Origin: Fragilaria radians
Lineage: Eukaryota > Bacillariophyta > Fragilariophyceae > Fragilariales > Fragilariaceae
Direction of reading: 5' to 3'
Assembly: GCA_900642245.1 (NCBI GenBank)
Contig: CAAAJI010000010.1
Location: forward strand, 556,420-620,419
DNA length: 64,000 bases
Shown: in pieces, positions 19,547-30,531 of the stretch
Layout: every line of letters starts with the position of its first letter
How positions within the stretch are numbered: the first letter of the stretch is position 1
Notes under the pieces: model-generated
Databases searched by the model: none
What the model was told of the DNA's origin: nothing
The model's input: only the letters and a program-made list of their open reading frames with translations
Position numbers and translations under genes: made by a program

Positions 19547-21293
19547 CTATGTCTTATGCTCTCGAATAGAATTCATGGCAGTGGAAGCCCTTTTCAATAT
19601 AGTGTTGATTTGAGCAAATAGGTGATCAGCACGTAGCATGCGTTCTCTGTGAAGCTGTTTCTGTTTGTTATTTGCCATGTGGTACACTAAGTGTTTCGAA
19701 AAATCTTTGAAGGACAAAATTCGTTGCATATTGCAACCTCCTCTTACACCTGTGAAGTATTGATAACCTCCGCTCCTGATAAGAAGTGTATTGATGAGTT
19801 CGTGATTCTCTTTAAAACTATTCAAAGTATGGCACTTACCAAAACTCCACATTCATAGACTGTTGTCCATCCTCGTAGTAAATGTCAGGATCAAATGGCG
19901 GTAAAAAGTTACCCATGCACAGCTCTTCATCTAGCCGAATAATTTGCTCTCGTGTAGCCATCCATCCACCCTGTTGGGCGATCAAATCTGGAACACCACC
20001 AGATGGCTTTTCCATCTTTCCAAAAACACCGTCCCTTCCAGACCAATATCCCATGACTTTCTCCGCTGGATCTTCTCGTTTCCCTGGTCCTGGGAGAAGT
20101 ATAGTCCAATCAAACATCTTTGAGCCATGAATGTGACGCACACTTAAGGCTTCCGCACGGGTTTCCCAAATGATGACATCTGATGCACTAGGACGGACAG
20201 GAGTATCGACAATTGGTTGCATGTTAGGCACATGACAACACACCGTCGGATCGATATGCTGCTCTACGCCATTTACTTCATAATCCAACTCAATTGGAGC
20301 TAATTCCTTTTGAGCTCCATAATGCAGCTCATCTACAAGCACCTCAACTCGAATCAATCCGGGTATAAGCCTTTTCATTTGGTTTCGTGTCATTTGCCCG
20401 AAGAATTTCATCTTTTTGGGATTTTCTGACTCTGGCACATCGGACATGGTTTCTGGCGCTTCATGAGTCAATCGCTCTAGTTCAATTGACATATCCAAAA
20501 AGTGTTGGATATGAGCACCTGTTACACGCATATCGTCTTCGAAGGGAACAAAAATGTCATAATGATGAAGCTTATCCTTTATGACATATCGATGCTGACG
20601 TGCTAATGCTCGAGTAACGTCATCTACTTTGTCTGGATGCTCTCGCTTATCATATCCAAGTGGACATGCATCATCCCATATTTCTAAGCCAACTCCAATA
20701 GGGAGTAGATCTTGTAAGTACTGGCGACGTTCGTCTTTAATTTTGTATGCTGTAATCAAATAAAGATCAACCTCCAAATCATAAGGGTGGGAAATCATAC
20801 TCATTATCGAATCAACAACACACGGAACCATTAACTCCTGAAATCTATCTCGGCCTTTAATCGTTTTTCTCTCCCCATTGTCGTATTCTGCTAGAGATGT
20901 AACAATATACAGGACTTTCGTGACGACCTTTGAATCTGGAGAGTCATGTCCAAAGTTAGTCGTCGCTTCGGCAATAACTGATGAATCCGATAAGGAGGGA
21001 GTAATATTTGTGGAAGTAGACCACCATAAAAGACGAATCGCGAGAAAAAGCCAGATAAACTTCCAGAGAATCCACCATAAAATGAAGGCTACTCGAAGCC
21101 AAGGTGGAATACGACGAATTTGATTTGTAAGCTTTTTCAACACTGGACTTCTTCGCTCCCATACTTCAACTTTATAAAGTATTTTATCCTTTAATTTATG
21201 ATAGCGATGAAATTTGGAAAACTCCTTTTCCTCTGCTAAGAGGATTGGCGTGGAGAGTAGTGGTTCAGTCATTTCACTAGCTTGTGGAGGCAT
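19547..21293 (-). CDS. Single-pass membrane protein, glycosyltransferase-like
   Basis: Two exons are inferred: 21293-19840 and 19775-19547, with a 64-nt GTAAGT...AG intron that turns a premature stop into ...NVEFWSGGYQYFTGVRGG. The product is about 560 residues. A short cytosolic N-terminus is followed by a membrane segment at about 69-90 (Trp/Leu-rich), giving the type II layout usual for Golgi enzymes. The lumenal part begins with a strand (VTKVLYIVTSLAEYD), continues with VDLYLITAY and carries FVPFEDDMRVTG, whose EDDM could be a DxD-like nucleotide-sugar site. The second exon adds ANNKQKQLHRERM and a basic helix. I do not recognise the exact family; the glycosyltransferase call is inference. 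Confidence 0.75.
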
Positions 21294-22399
21294 TAGGATT
21301 CTTAGTTTCCTTCCTTCCTTCTGACCTTATTACGACTAATAAGGCAGAAATAACCAATTAACTCGAGAGTATTCCTATACTTTCTCTTCAATAGCACCAA
21401 TAGAACGAACTTGGAGGGAAACACGTTCGTTACCAGACCTTTTTTTCGCTAAGTTTCCCTTGATTGATTTTGATGTCAGGGTTATTTCACTGTTTGGCTG
21501 TTAAGAATTAATCCCTATTGTAGAATTAAGCACGTAACGTGTCTTTTTCATTAGTCACGAATCAATTGGAATCTTCCTATACGCAAACTTGATTGATCAC
21601 CAGATCCTTATGTGAAAACTGTTGACTCAAGAAAAAGAGTAAGCAGTATGACATTAGGCTTTGTGAAGGTATTATCTCTTCATTACACAATTCATAGTGG
21701 AATTTACAACTGCTATCAAACAATCCACTATTATCACTCTTGCCATTCATGTGGTAGCAAATATATGACTCCGTGGCCTTCCCAATCATGTTGTCTCATT
21801 TTCAGTGTTCCTGATGATCACGCAACTAAACATCTGCAGGCTTTATTGGCAGATTTGTGATATACAAGAAATATACGGATTGCATATCCATTGCATTACT
21901 TTATAAATCAAGCTTTTCGCACATCCATGAGCCATGAAAAGAAAGGGTTTAATGCCATTTCTTACGCTTTGACTACTGAACCTTTATGTGGTCTCTTTGA
22001 GTTACCAAGTCTTTGAATATTCTGTGGTTGTTGTTTGTTGACTATGACGCTAACCTACAAATTAAATTAGAGAATGGGTAAATTCAGATAGATCTGTGTA
22101 GACACGTTTGTGACTCAGTGAACTAAAAGGGTGAATATTCTATGATGTCTCATTTATTCTCTTTTTATTAAAAAAGAATTTTAAGGGATGCCAATTATCA
22201 ATTTCATTGCTTGAAAATCATTGCATGGAGAGTACACGAATATTTTGTACTCTTTGTCATCCAAATCATTAATTTAGAATGTCTGCGTCTGTCCTGTACG
22301 ATATTTTGTGGTCAACATACAAACAAACAAATGGTGTTGATTTCTGATTCCATGAACCTAAAAATATGAGTGGAATTCGCCTTCAATTTCACATCTAAA
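21294..22399. other. Divergent intergenic region, no gene seen
   Basis: 1.1 kb between the divergent starts of the glycosyltransferase-like gene and the flavoprotein gene. The short frames here lack ATG starts or any resemblance to known families. It presumably contains both promoters. Confidence 0.45.
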
Positions 22400-23779
22400 A
22401 TGGGCTTCACGTTACATCCAAGATGGTCTTGGATTGGCCTTTTAAGGCTCTCTACTGCCACTGTGGCAGCTCTTCCCATATCAAAAATGCCTCGAATTGC
22501 TGTAATTGGAGGGGGAGCGAGTGGAATCTTCAGTGCCATTCAAGCAGCGACGAGTTCTAGCCCGGGTCAAGTTATTGTTTTGGAAGCTGGTCCGTCCACA
22601 TTGGGGAAGGTGAAGATCAGTGGAGGTGGTAGGTGCAATGTACTTCACGATACTACAAAATCGTTGGGTGACATTCTCGGAAGTTATCCCAGGGGAAATA
22701 AAGAATTACGAGGACTATACACAAAATATTTCACCCCTCAGCAAGCAAGAGAATGGTTTACAAAACAAGGAGTGCAGCTTAAAACAGAAGATGATGGTCG
22801 CATGTTTCCTACCACGGATTCTTCACAAACGATAATCGATGTACTGTTAAATGCAGCAAATCAGGCCGGAGTAGAAATTTGGAAGCAGAGAAAAGTTCTA
22901 AGCATATCCAAAAGCGATTCAAGTGGCAAATTTCGATTGCAATGTAAAGATGATTTTCTTGAAGAGTATGATGCAGTTATTTTGGCAACAGGATCATCTC
23001 AGGCTGGTCATGAACTGGCAAAGTCATTAGGGCACACCATCATTGATCCTGTACCTTCCTTATTCACTTTTAATACAAAGAGTCAGGTGAAAGAAGGAGG
23101 TATTCTTTTTGAATTATCTGGAGTCTCAGTTCCCCTAGCCCGAGTCACGTTGAAAGTGAAGGCAGAGGGGAATGATAAAAAGCAAACATTTTCCCAAGAG
23201 GGTCCTTTACTGATAACTCACAACGGTATTTCAGGACCTGCAACCCTGCGTCTATCGGCTTTTGCAGCTCGCGAGTTCCATAAGCTACAATATCGTGGAG
23301 AAGTTATAATTCATTGGGCTCCAGACTTGGGTTCAACCACAGAAATAACAGAGAAGCTTATCAAGTATAAACTAATTCTACCGAAACGATCCGTTTCTAC
23401 ATCTTGCCCTTTACAAATTGATTCCGATCGGGCTATTCCACGACGATTGTGGTCAAATCTCGTAGCAGAAGCTGGAATTGAAAAGGATACGACATGGGGT
23501 GAAGTTCCCCATAGAGATTTGGGCAAACTTTCTAGAATGGTAAGCGAATGTACATTAACGCTAACCGGTAAGTCAGTATTCAAAGACGAATTCGTCACTG
23601 CGGGTGGTGTAGCCCTTCGAGAGATTAATATGAAAACGATGGAAAGTAAAATTTGTCCCGGTCTATTCCTCTGCGGTGAGGTTATTGATGTCGATGGTGT
23701 GACTGGCGGATTCAACTTTATGAATTGTTGGTCAACAGGATTCATCGCTGGCAATGGAGCTGCAACATTTTGTAGGTAA
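22400..23779 (+). CDS. HI0933/BaiN-type FAD-dependent oxidoreductase
   Basis: About 459 residues from the ATG at 22400; the frame is open slightly upstream, but only from a GTG. A leader of ~30 residues rich in Arg, Ser and Leu precedes the flavoprotein core and may be an organelle presequence. The FAD-binding Rossmann motif is IAVIGGGASGIFSA, followed by the family hallmark KISGGGRCNV. Later come VILATGSSQAG, THNGISGPATLRLSAFAA and the C-terminal FAD loop TAGGVALREI...GLFLCGEVIDVDGVTGGFNFMNCWSTGFIAG. The length fits bacterial HI0933 proteins. Biochemical function in eukaryotes is uncertain. The C-terminus may extend through a small intron after 23776, which is not needed. Confidence 0.92.
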   Translation: MGFTLHPRWSWIGLLRLSTATVAALPISKMPRIAVIGGGASGIFSAIQAATSSSPGQVIVLEAGPSTLGKVKISGGGRCNVLHDTTKSLGDILGSYPRGNKELRGLYTKYFTPQQAREWFTKQGVQLKTEDDGRMFPTTDSSQTIIDVLLNAANQAGVEIWKQRKVLSISKSDSSGKFRLQCKDDFLEEYDAVILATGSSQAGHELAKSLGHTIIDPVPSLFTFNTKSQVKEGGILFELSGVSVPLARVTLKVKAEGNDKKQTFSQEGPLLITHNGISGPATLRLSAFAAREFHKLQYRGEVIIHWAPDLGSTTEITEKLIKYKLILPKRSVSTSCPLQIDSDRAIPRRLWSNLVAEAGIEKDTTWGEVPHRDLGKLSRMVSECTLTLTGKSVFKDEFVTAGGVALREINMKTMESKICPGLFLCGEVIDVDGVTGGFNFMNCWSTGFIAGNGAATFCR

Positions 23780-23901
23780 TATATTCCTTCCTCTAACATC
23801 AAACATGAAACGAAACTTTAAATTCTAGGTTATCCTTCATGTACGACTCCTCACTTCGCAATGATAACATCACCTTTTCTCTTCAAAGATACCTTATCTT
23901 T

Positions 23902-24889
23902 CTAAAGTTTGCTTCGATGTCCGTTGTTCTTGAAATCTTTCAAGTTCATTATGGCAGCCAAAACATCGCCATTATTAAATCGTGTATCAAGTTGTTCTAA
24001 TTCCTTTCGACAGATTTCTTTTAAACGATCCTTCCGATTTCTACGGACAAGATCAACAAAAACTATTGCCGTCTTTGATCCTAAAGGAAGTTGCAATAAA
24101 CTTTTATCCACTTCGGTTGCCATGTAATTCGCTAAACTATCGGTGTGAAATGGATCTAATACTTCGGACTTTACCACTCGGGAGCATATATTCCATTGCA
24201 GAGCCGTATTAGCGTCAATTTTCTTCCCTAACAGAAGTAGTTCATTTGACTTGGACAAGCCCATGGTTTCTAGAAACGTCGTTGAAGAACACAGTTCCGG
24301 AACTGCAAAAATAAAGGAATGATTAGAGTGTAATTTAAAAGTAAGGGATTGAGAAGTTGTACATACCAAGGGCTAGCCTTGTAAATGGAGCCCAAATAGT
24401 CGTAGATTCGCTACAGAAACATAGATCACAATGCAATAACAAAGTAACGCCTATACCTATGGCTGGGCCGTTGACAGCTGCAGCCAAAATCTTGGGAAAT
24501 TCGATAAGTGTCATCATAAATTTTCCTGCAGGAAGACATAGGGTGTCACGCTCTGAACCATCTTCACTTATCATACTTCCACTTTTGAGATCAGCACCAC
24601 TTGAAAAGTAGGGACCTATTCCAGTTAGTATAAGGCAAGCTAAGGAATCGTCGTTTGCTACATCGACCATGACATCAATCAGATCCAAATATAAATCATC
24701 TGAAATTGCATTTCTTACGGAGGGTCGGTTCAGAGCAGCGATGAGAATAGAACTCTGACTACCGGTCCGTGCTACCTTGATATTTCCTCGGCCATACAAT
24801 GATGGAAAAGAGTTGGCTATTTTAAGGCTCATCTCGAGTGTTGATTTTTCGACTCTTTCAGAACATCCGGGGCCTTCTTGTCGATTCAT
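23902..24889 (-). CDS. Peroxisomal enoyl-CoA hydratase/isomerase (ECI2-like), PTS1 SKL
   Basis: Two exons, 24889-24367 and 24302-23902, separated by a 64-nt GTATGT...TTTTTGCAG intron. Joining restores the crotonase motif TRLALVPELCSSTTF; the product is about 307 residues. Crotonase-fold signatures are ALNRPSVRNAISDDLY, SSGADLKSG (oxyanion-hole region) and AAVNGPAIGIGVTLLLHCDL. The protein ends HRSKL, a textbook type 1 peroxisome signal. The family includes delta3,delta2-enoyl-CoA isomerases, needed for beta-oxidation of unsaturated fatty acids, which suits a lipid-storing alga; hydratase versus isomerase cannot be settled here. Without splicing the second reading frame would have no proper start. 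It converges on the flavoprotein gene, 122 bp apart. Confidence 0.92.
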
Positions 24890-25778
24890 GATTCTTTTTT
24901 CACGACTGTCAATAAATAGCCAATGTCACTAAAGGATAAACAATCAAGTACCCGTATTCGTAAGTTGAATATTTTGCCACATCCACATGTTAGGTTAATT
25001 TACATTTGAAAAAGTACCTCCGTGTCTCCTTCTTTGGACGTAAATGCGACATGTCATGGTGAGGGTAGAGTCTGATTGGAACTTTCCCACCTCCAGCATT
25101 AAGTTTCCCGCTTTTGATCCTTTACCGGCTAGTTTAGCATAAGAGCATTTTTTCAATTTGCAAACAATTAACGCTTGTATATCTCTGATGATTTTGATCC
25201 AAAAATGCATTTACCAGTCTTTCATCAATATATATATTCATGCAACAGAGACCAAAGATGTATTCTTGCAGTGCAAACTCTCTTTTCTAAAAACTATTAA
25301 TGCATCATTTGATACCCCTCAATCCTGACAGAAGCACAAACAATACAAAAAGCATGTCATTCTAGAAAGAAGTGTACCGCTGGATTCTTCCAAAAAGTGT
25401 TGAAATTATTCTGTGTGATTCGAAAATCCTGGTTGAAATCATAGGAACTATATTGAATATGTTGAGTATCATATCTTGCCGTTTGTAACAACATAAACAT
25501 TTCATGCACTTGATGGGTTTTCTGTCTGATTATTATTACGTGAGTAGATGTTGAGTTACATCTACGATGTATTGCAGACAAGGTTTGGACACAAGCAACA
25601 GACCCCCCAGAAAAAGGATTTCCCCAGGATTTTATTGTCCCGAGATTTTGGTCTTTCTTAGATTTTCTTGATATCATGACTTTTCTTACGATAATTCGTG
25701 GTATCATTGACACTAAATAATGATACCCCCCAAAAGTTAGAGTGCAAAACACAAGTTTTGTTGTTTGAGACTCACGAC
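24890..25778. other. Divergent promoter region, no gene seen
   Basis: 889 bp between the divergent isomerase and chorein-like gene starts. A 131-codon frame on the minus strand (25357-25752) overlaps the next gene's upstream end, has no family resemblance and is regarded as chance. Confidence 0.45.
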
Positions 25779-28700
25779 ATGTCGACCTTGTTTAAAACAG
25801 CAGCCATGGGACTGCTGTCCAAGACGTTGCAGACTTTACTTAATAAATATCTTTTAGAGGTGGATGTAGAAGGTGTTGCAATGCCATCTCTTATCGATGT
25901 CGATGGTCATTCTGGGTGGGGAGTTAGACTTTGTAATGTTCGTTTACGCGAAGGAGTAGAGTTAGCAACGCTTCCAGGGAAGAGAAGAGTCAAGAAAAAA
26001 CGAAACAGACAAGATGATAATGGGCTTTCCAAAGAAAGTCGGAGGAACAGATTAAATGATCCTACTTTGAAGAGAAAATCCTCAAAATCAAGCAATTGCA
26101 ATCAAAAGGATGGCCAAACTATGAATGAAGCAGATGAAACAATGAGCAAAACCGAAAATGACGAGGAACTTACACGAATAATGAAGGAGTCACAAGAAAG
26201 AGAAAACTCTAGATCTCGGATACTTTCTGAGGATACTGACTTGGATTCCGCTCTGTCCTCTCGCGTCCCTTCTCCAAGTTTTGTCTGTAAATCATCAGTT
26301 CTCTCCGCTGTCACAGGTTGCCTTTCGAAGCCTAGTAATAACCAAGATCAAAAAGCAGGAAGCGATAAACCCCTCATTGCACCAAATTCGGTTCTCAATG
26401 TAAACGATAACAGTCCATTTGTCAAACAAGCTGGTTTTGCTGAATCGGCATCATTTCACGAAAAAAGTCCGATAAAGCCAAAAGAATTATTTGCAGCAAT
26501 TGACAACATTAATTCAAAGCTTAATCCAATTTTAACCGAATCAATTTATAATGATAATTACGATCTTGAAATGGATGAGGAATCAAGCGCCGATGAAGAA
26601 GAGTATTTCACTGAGGAAGAAGATATGGTCTTGTACCTCGGAAAGGCTGGTCGGATCGGAACCTTAGACGTTCGGCTTATCGGGAAAGAGTTACATATTA
26701 TGATCGAAGATGCATCTCTTACTCTGGAGGCACGTCCTAAACCACAAAATGTCGATCAGCCTGCTGCCTCTGTTACTTCAAATTCTACTTCGTCAAAAGA
26801 TGACAAGTCAAATTCCAAAAAGAAGGAAACCAAAAAGACAGCCAAGCAAACATCGAAAAAAGATCTTGTAACCCCAGGAGATCGCATCCTTGATCGCAGT
26901 ATACTAGCCAAAACAATCTTTGGAATTCCTCATTTACTTCTTCGTGATGTCCGCATTCAATTTATCATATGCAATACTTCTCAAACTTCAAAGCATGAAG
27001 TCTTACACGAAGTGGATCTTGACGATTCAATAATTGAGGTGAACCTTGAGATGCTATCCGTTGCTAGCGGCGAAGATTTATTAGAAAAGTTTGGTAGTGA
27101 TGGAGAATCCAAACCTCCTAACTCTGCAGCGGAAAGCAATTCCTCACGCCATAGAGTTTCGCTTCAGTCCTTGGAAGAACGTGATGAAAACGAGTATCTT
27201 ACCCGGCGCATTCGAACTGGCAAGGGCCCTGAAGGAGGAATCACAGTTAAGGTCTTTCCACCGTTAAGAAAGTCACTTCTTTCTCCGAAATTTAATGGAG
27301 TATCAAATTGGGCTAAATATCATTTTGAACAAAGTTCCCAATACTGTCTTTTAAGATTTTCGGGACTTGACATTCGTGCTAGGATATTTCTTGGAAAGCA
27401 GAAAGAGGTAGCAATCCGCAATAATGATTATGCTTGGTATGGAGAAGAATATGATGAATATACATTTGATTCCATGCTTTACGGCATGGATTACATTGCT
27501 TCGACTCCAGCTCCATTGCCAGCTCTGAATCATACGACAAGTCTTTCATCAGTCTCAGAATCAAAAGCAGAGGTGGAAAAGTTTATTGTCGACGAAAACG
27601 GAATCCAAAGTAATCCTGTTCGCAGTTGTTTCCATAAAGTGGCCCGAGGATTAATGTCAACAATGTGCTCCAAGGATCATCTACCCAGTGAACATTGCAT
27701 ATACTGTTGGGTAGATCCTGCCCGCCCCAACTCGTATTCAGAACATCCTTTTGACTCGAGGACTCCATTACCAGGAATTATTTTGAATGTCGAAATTAGC
27801 GAGCCGATTGAACTCAACATTGATCGTTCTTCACTTGATATAATTGGAACTTTACATCGAATATTTGTCACAGAAGAGGCCAAAGCCACATCATTGGATG
27901 AAAAAGATATCGTAGAGGAAGTAGTTCCTGTGACCACATCACTTACACAAAAATTGAAAAGTATTGCCTTTCGAAAAAAAATAAAGAAAGAATCGTTAAA
28001 AGCTGCATTCCCCTCATACATGCAGCCCGAGACTATCGAAATAGTTGGCCTCTATTTATGTAAGGTCATCCTTCGGATACATGTCATGAAGAAATCAAGT
28101 ATATACGATGAAGGCTTTGCATTCAGATACTGGGAAGCAAGAATTAACTGTATTACAGCTGACGTGCAGATGCACAATTCGAAAGAGAAAATATTTCATG
28201 ATGTAAGATTTGACTTGGGATATATTGTTGCAAAGGATTACTTTGGAGTGGAAGAAAAAGATTTGATTTCCCTTGGATCTCCAGTATTGAATGAAAATGA
28301 AAGTGACAAAGTAAACAACCACAGCTGGGGGAAGAAGGAGCTTGAAGAATTGCCGTATTGGCCAAACACAGCGTCGGTAATGCTTCAAGTTCCCTCAGTC
28401 GCCAAAGAATACAGGCTTCGAGCAAAGCATGCGTTGCAACTTCGTCTGCACTCAATTGGCGCTCCTGATATAGATGTCTTAAAAGCGACGCTCAACGTAC
28501 GTCTCGGCGTAATAGCCGTTGAGATGCCAAACTCATTTATAACTGACGTCGATGATATGATCTTGCAGATATTGTCATGTCTTCGCGGAGGAAACTTTGG
28601 AACAGATAAGATAGAACAAACTTCTGCTGAAATGCATCAAAAGAGTAATCGCAGTCAGAAAAAATTGAAAATTCCTGCTTGGATGAACTATTTTGTAAGC

Positions 28701-29225
28701 CTTGAGGGAGGAAATGTTATCTGGCATCCGCATTTACATTGTAAAATTCCTAGACTTGACATCAGAGGTGACGCGTCTAGCGAAAACGAATTTCTCGTGG
28801 AATCCATTTTGAACCAAGTAGCCGTAAAATTTGGCCAAACCTCCAAGTTTACCAAAGAGAAGGCAGGATTATCGCTTAGCTCCATGGCGAATCTTCCGGA
28901 GAGCGTTAGAATGCGGATTCTTTTCTTTTTAAAAGACTTAGGACCTCTGGAAAAGGCACTCGGCATTCCTCGTGAGAAAAGTCCGTTTCTTCGATGCAGA
29001 GCAGTCAATAAAGGCATCGTGAAGGCTGCGAAACGATCTTCTACAAAGCCTTCCAAGCGAAAAAAAGGATCAAGGCTTAATTCAGAATCGAAATTGCGGA
29101 GAGAGGATATAATTGCTGAGATATGGAAACTAGATGATCGAGCTTTAGGTGAGCTTTGGACAAATTTTAAAAGTCGTCGTCCTCGAGCGTCACGAATTCG
29201 AGCAAGCTCTGATTCGAAGGAATAG
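25779..29225 (+). CDS. Chorein-N-like protein, candidate bridge-like lipid-transfer protein
   Basis: A single exon of about 1148 residues from the ATG at 25779; a second ATG follows nine codons later. The N-terminus (GLLSKTLQTLLNKYLLEVDVEGV..SLIDVDGHSGWGVRLCNVRLREGV) has the short helix plus strand layout of chorein domains in VPS13, ATG2 and UHRF1BP1-type proteins. After a disordered charged insert comes EEDMVLYLGKAGRIGTLDVRLIGKELHIMIEDASLTL, again alternating strands. The middle repeats short amphipathic strands (ILNVEISEPIELNIDRSSLDII, LNVRLGVIAVEM), compatible with a lipid-conducting groove. The C-terminus is basic. I assign the family by pattern only. It ends 7 bp from the convergent JMJD4-like stop. 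Confidence 0.7.
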   Translation: MSTLFKTAAMGLLSKTLQTLLNKYLLEVDVEGVAMPSLIDVDGHSGWGVRLCNVRLREGVELATLPGKRRVKKKRNRQDDNGLSKESRRNRLNDPTLKRKSSKSSNCNQKDGQTMNEADETMSKTENDEELTRIMKESQERENSRSRILSEDTDLDSALSSRVPSPSFVCKSSVLSAVTGCLSKPSNNQDQKAGSDKPLIAPNSVLNVNDNSPFVKQAGFAESASFHEKSPIKPKELFAAIDNINSKLNPILTESIYNDNYDLEMDEESSADEEEYFTEEEDMVLYLGKAGRIGTLDVRLIGKELHIMIEDASLTLEARPKPQNVDQPAASVTSNSTSSKDDKSNSKKKETKKTAKQTSKKDLVTPGDRILDRSILAKTIFGIPHLLLRDVRIQFIICNTSQTSKHEVLHEVDLDDSIIEVNLEMLSVASGEDLLEKFGSDGESKPPNSAAESNSSRHRVSLQSLEERDENEYLTRRIRTGKGPEGGITVKVFPPLRKSLLSPKFNGVSNWAKYHFEQSSQYCLLRFSGLDIRARIFLGKQKEVAIRNNDYAWYGEEYDEYTFDSMLYGMDYIASTPAPLPALNHTTSLSSVSESKAEVEKFIVDENGIQSNPVRSCFHKVARGLMSTMCSKDHLPSEHCIYCWVDPARPNSYSEHPFDSRTPLPGIILNVEISEPIELNIDRSSLDIIGTLHRIFVTEEAKATSLDEKDIVEEVVPVTTSLTQKLKSIAFRKKIKKESLKAAFPSYMQPETIEIVGLYLCKVILRIHVMKKSSIYDEGFAFRYWEARINCITADVQMHNSKEKIFHDVRFDLGYIVAKDYFGVEEKDLISLGSPVLNENESDKVNNHSWGKKELEELPYWPNTASVMLQVPSVAKEYRLRAKHALQLRLHSIGAPDIDVLKATLNVRLGVIAVEMPNSFITDVDDMILQILSCLRGGNFGTDKIEQTSAEMHQKSNRSQKKLKIPAWMNYFVSLEGGNVIWHPHLHCKIPRLDIRGDASSENEFLVESILNQVAVKFGQTSKFTKEKAGLSLSSMANLPESVRMRILFFLKDLGPLEKALGIPREKSPFLRCRAVNKGIVKAAKRSSTKPSKRKKGSRLNSESKLRREDIIAEIWKLDDRALGELWTNFKSRRPRASRIRASSDSKE

Positions 29226-29232
29226 TATGGAA

Positions 29233-30531
29233 TCATATCTGCTCCTTGTCAAATTTTTGTTCCGCAATAACGAAAGCGTTTACTACATCCTCAGCTGTAT
29301 TGATTGCCAAAAGCGCTAGCTCGTCATTAAATAACATTGAAGATAGTCGCTGTTGCAAGTTTAAATCATATTTTCTTTTTAGAAGGGATTTAAGAGTTCC
29401 ACAAAGCATGATGGCATCAACATGAAATGAGCTGCTTGAAACTCGTAATTCTAAAATAGAAGATACCAAGAGAAAGAGACAACTGGAGACATCTAATCCA
29501 GCACATCCTCTCAACATAGATTCACGTGCATAAAAATCATCTATAGGCATACTCCATTCAAGGCACTCTTTTTCTATCGCCTCAATTTCAACAAGTAGAC
29601 AATCTAGCAATTTATCCGTCATTGCACTAGTTATCCAGTTATGATTGATCGACAGTGTCTCAATGATGTTTGTCACCTCGTGCTTCCAACCTGAGGGTAC
29701 AAAGATGCATTCTCCAGCTTCTTGATGTATTACAATGGGATTACAATCATCTGGTGGGTAGAATTTCCACTCCTTTTTCCCAACAACATTGTATGACCAA
29801 GAAAATGAATTCAATACGTCAGAATGAAGAGGAGTCTTAGAGTCCTTAGGACCCCAATAAACAAATTTATAATCACCACCATTGATTCGTGATAGAAAGC
29901 GATTTAGGAGATCGTTGAGGAATATTTCAGGAAGAATGTATAGGTCATCTTTTTCCCCGTTGTTTTGAAGATAATGCATTAAATGCCAATCTTTAAGATA
30001 AAGTTGAGATGATAATTCTGAACTAATCCAACTTTTTAGTGGGTAATCAACAACTTCACATTCCTCAGCTCGTCCGTCTTCGTCCATCTTTCCTGAGGAC
30101 TCTTTTCTCACCGGTACCAATACTTCCTCCCCTAATGTGGAAACAAACCAATCCCTATTAATCTCACCAATTTCATTTACCCATAACGTAGCAACAGCTT
30201 TGAATTCATGTCGATCCAATCCCAATATCTTACAAGGAAGATTTCCCATCTGGAATTGTTGATAAAAATCGGATACACTTATCTCTGCAATATCAACAAC
30301 TGGGATCGTCCTTTTAGATGCATGCTCTCGTCTAAACCATTCCAACCACGTACAACGAATGTCCTGGATAGGTGATATTTTTGGGGGTACGGTTGACGTC
30401 GTACTGAAGGCCTCCATTAACTTTGGAAGTGAAGTCGTTTTTAACCTCACACAGTTTTGTAACTCACGACGCAGTTGAGATGTATATCTAGGAGGGTCAT
30501 CCAACTCTACTTCATTTTCATTTATGCTCAT
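29233..30531 (-). CDS. JmjC-domain 2-oxoglutarate oxygenase, JMJD4-like
   Basis: A single exon of 432 residues starting MSINENEV. The cupin/JmjC core shows the iron ligands H236-x-D238 in TPLHSDVLNSFSWSYN and H284 in FVPSGWKHEVTN, with GKKEWKFYPP between them, closely like JMJD4. In animals JMJD4 hydroxylates the translation termination factor eRF1; a similar role here is inference. The N-terminal ~200 residues carry the order usual in this family (WLEWFRREH, then a DFYQQFQ segment and DWHLMHYL). The C-terminal helices (LLDCLLVEIEAIEKECLEW) also fit. It is tail-to-tail with the chorein-like gene, so the 3' UTRs must overlap. Confidence 0.88.
   Translation of the reverse strand: MSINENEVELDDPPRYTSQLRRELQNCVRLKTTSLPKLMEAFSTTSTVPPKISPIQDIRCTWLEWFRREHASKRTIPVVDIAEISVSDFYQQFQMGNLPCKILGLDRHEFKAVATLWVNEIGEINRDWFVSTLGEEVLVPVRKESSGKMDEDGRAEECEVVDYPLKSWISSELSSQLYLKDWHLMHYLQNNGEKDDLYILPEIFLNDLLNRFLSRINGGDYKFVYWGPKDSKTPLHSDVLNSFSWSYNVVGKKEWKFYPPDDCNPIVIHQEAGECIFVPSGWKHEVTNIIETLSINHNWITSAMTDKLLDCLLVEIEAIEKECLEWSMPIDDFYARESMLRGCAGLDVSSCLFLLVSSILELRVSSSSFHVDAIMLCGTLKSLLKRKYDLNLQQRLSSMLFNDELALLAINTAEDVVNAFVIAEQKFDKEQI

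Noticed and set aside
23777..23904. Possible extra 3' exon of the flavoprotein gene
   Set aside because: A GTAGGT...CTAG join is possible, but the existing end already completes the family and the added tail matches nothing.
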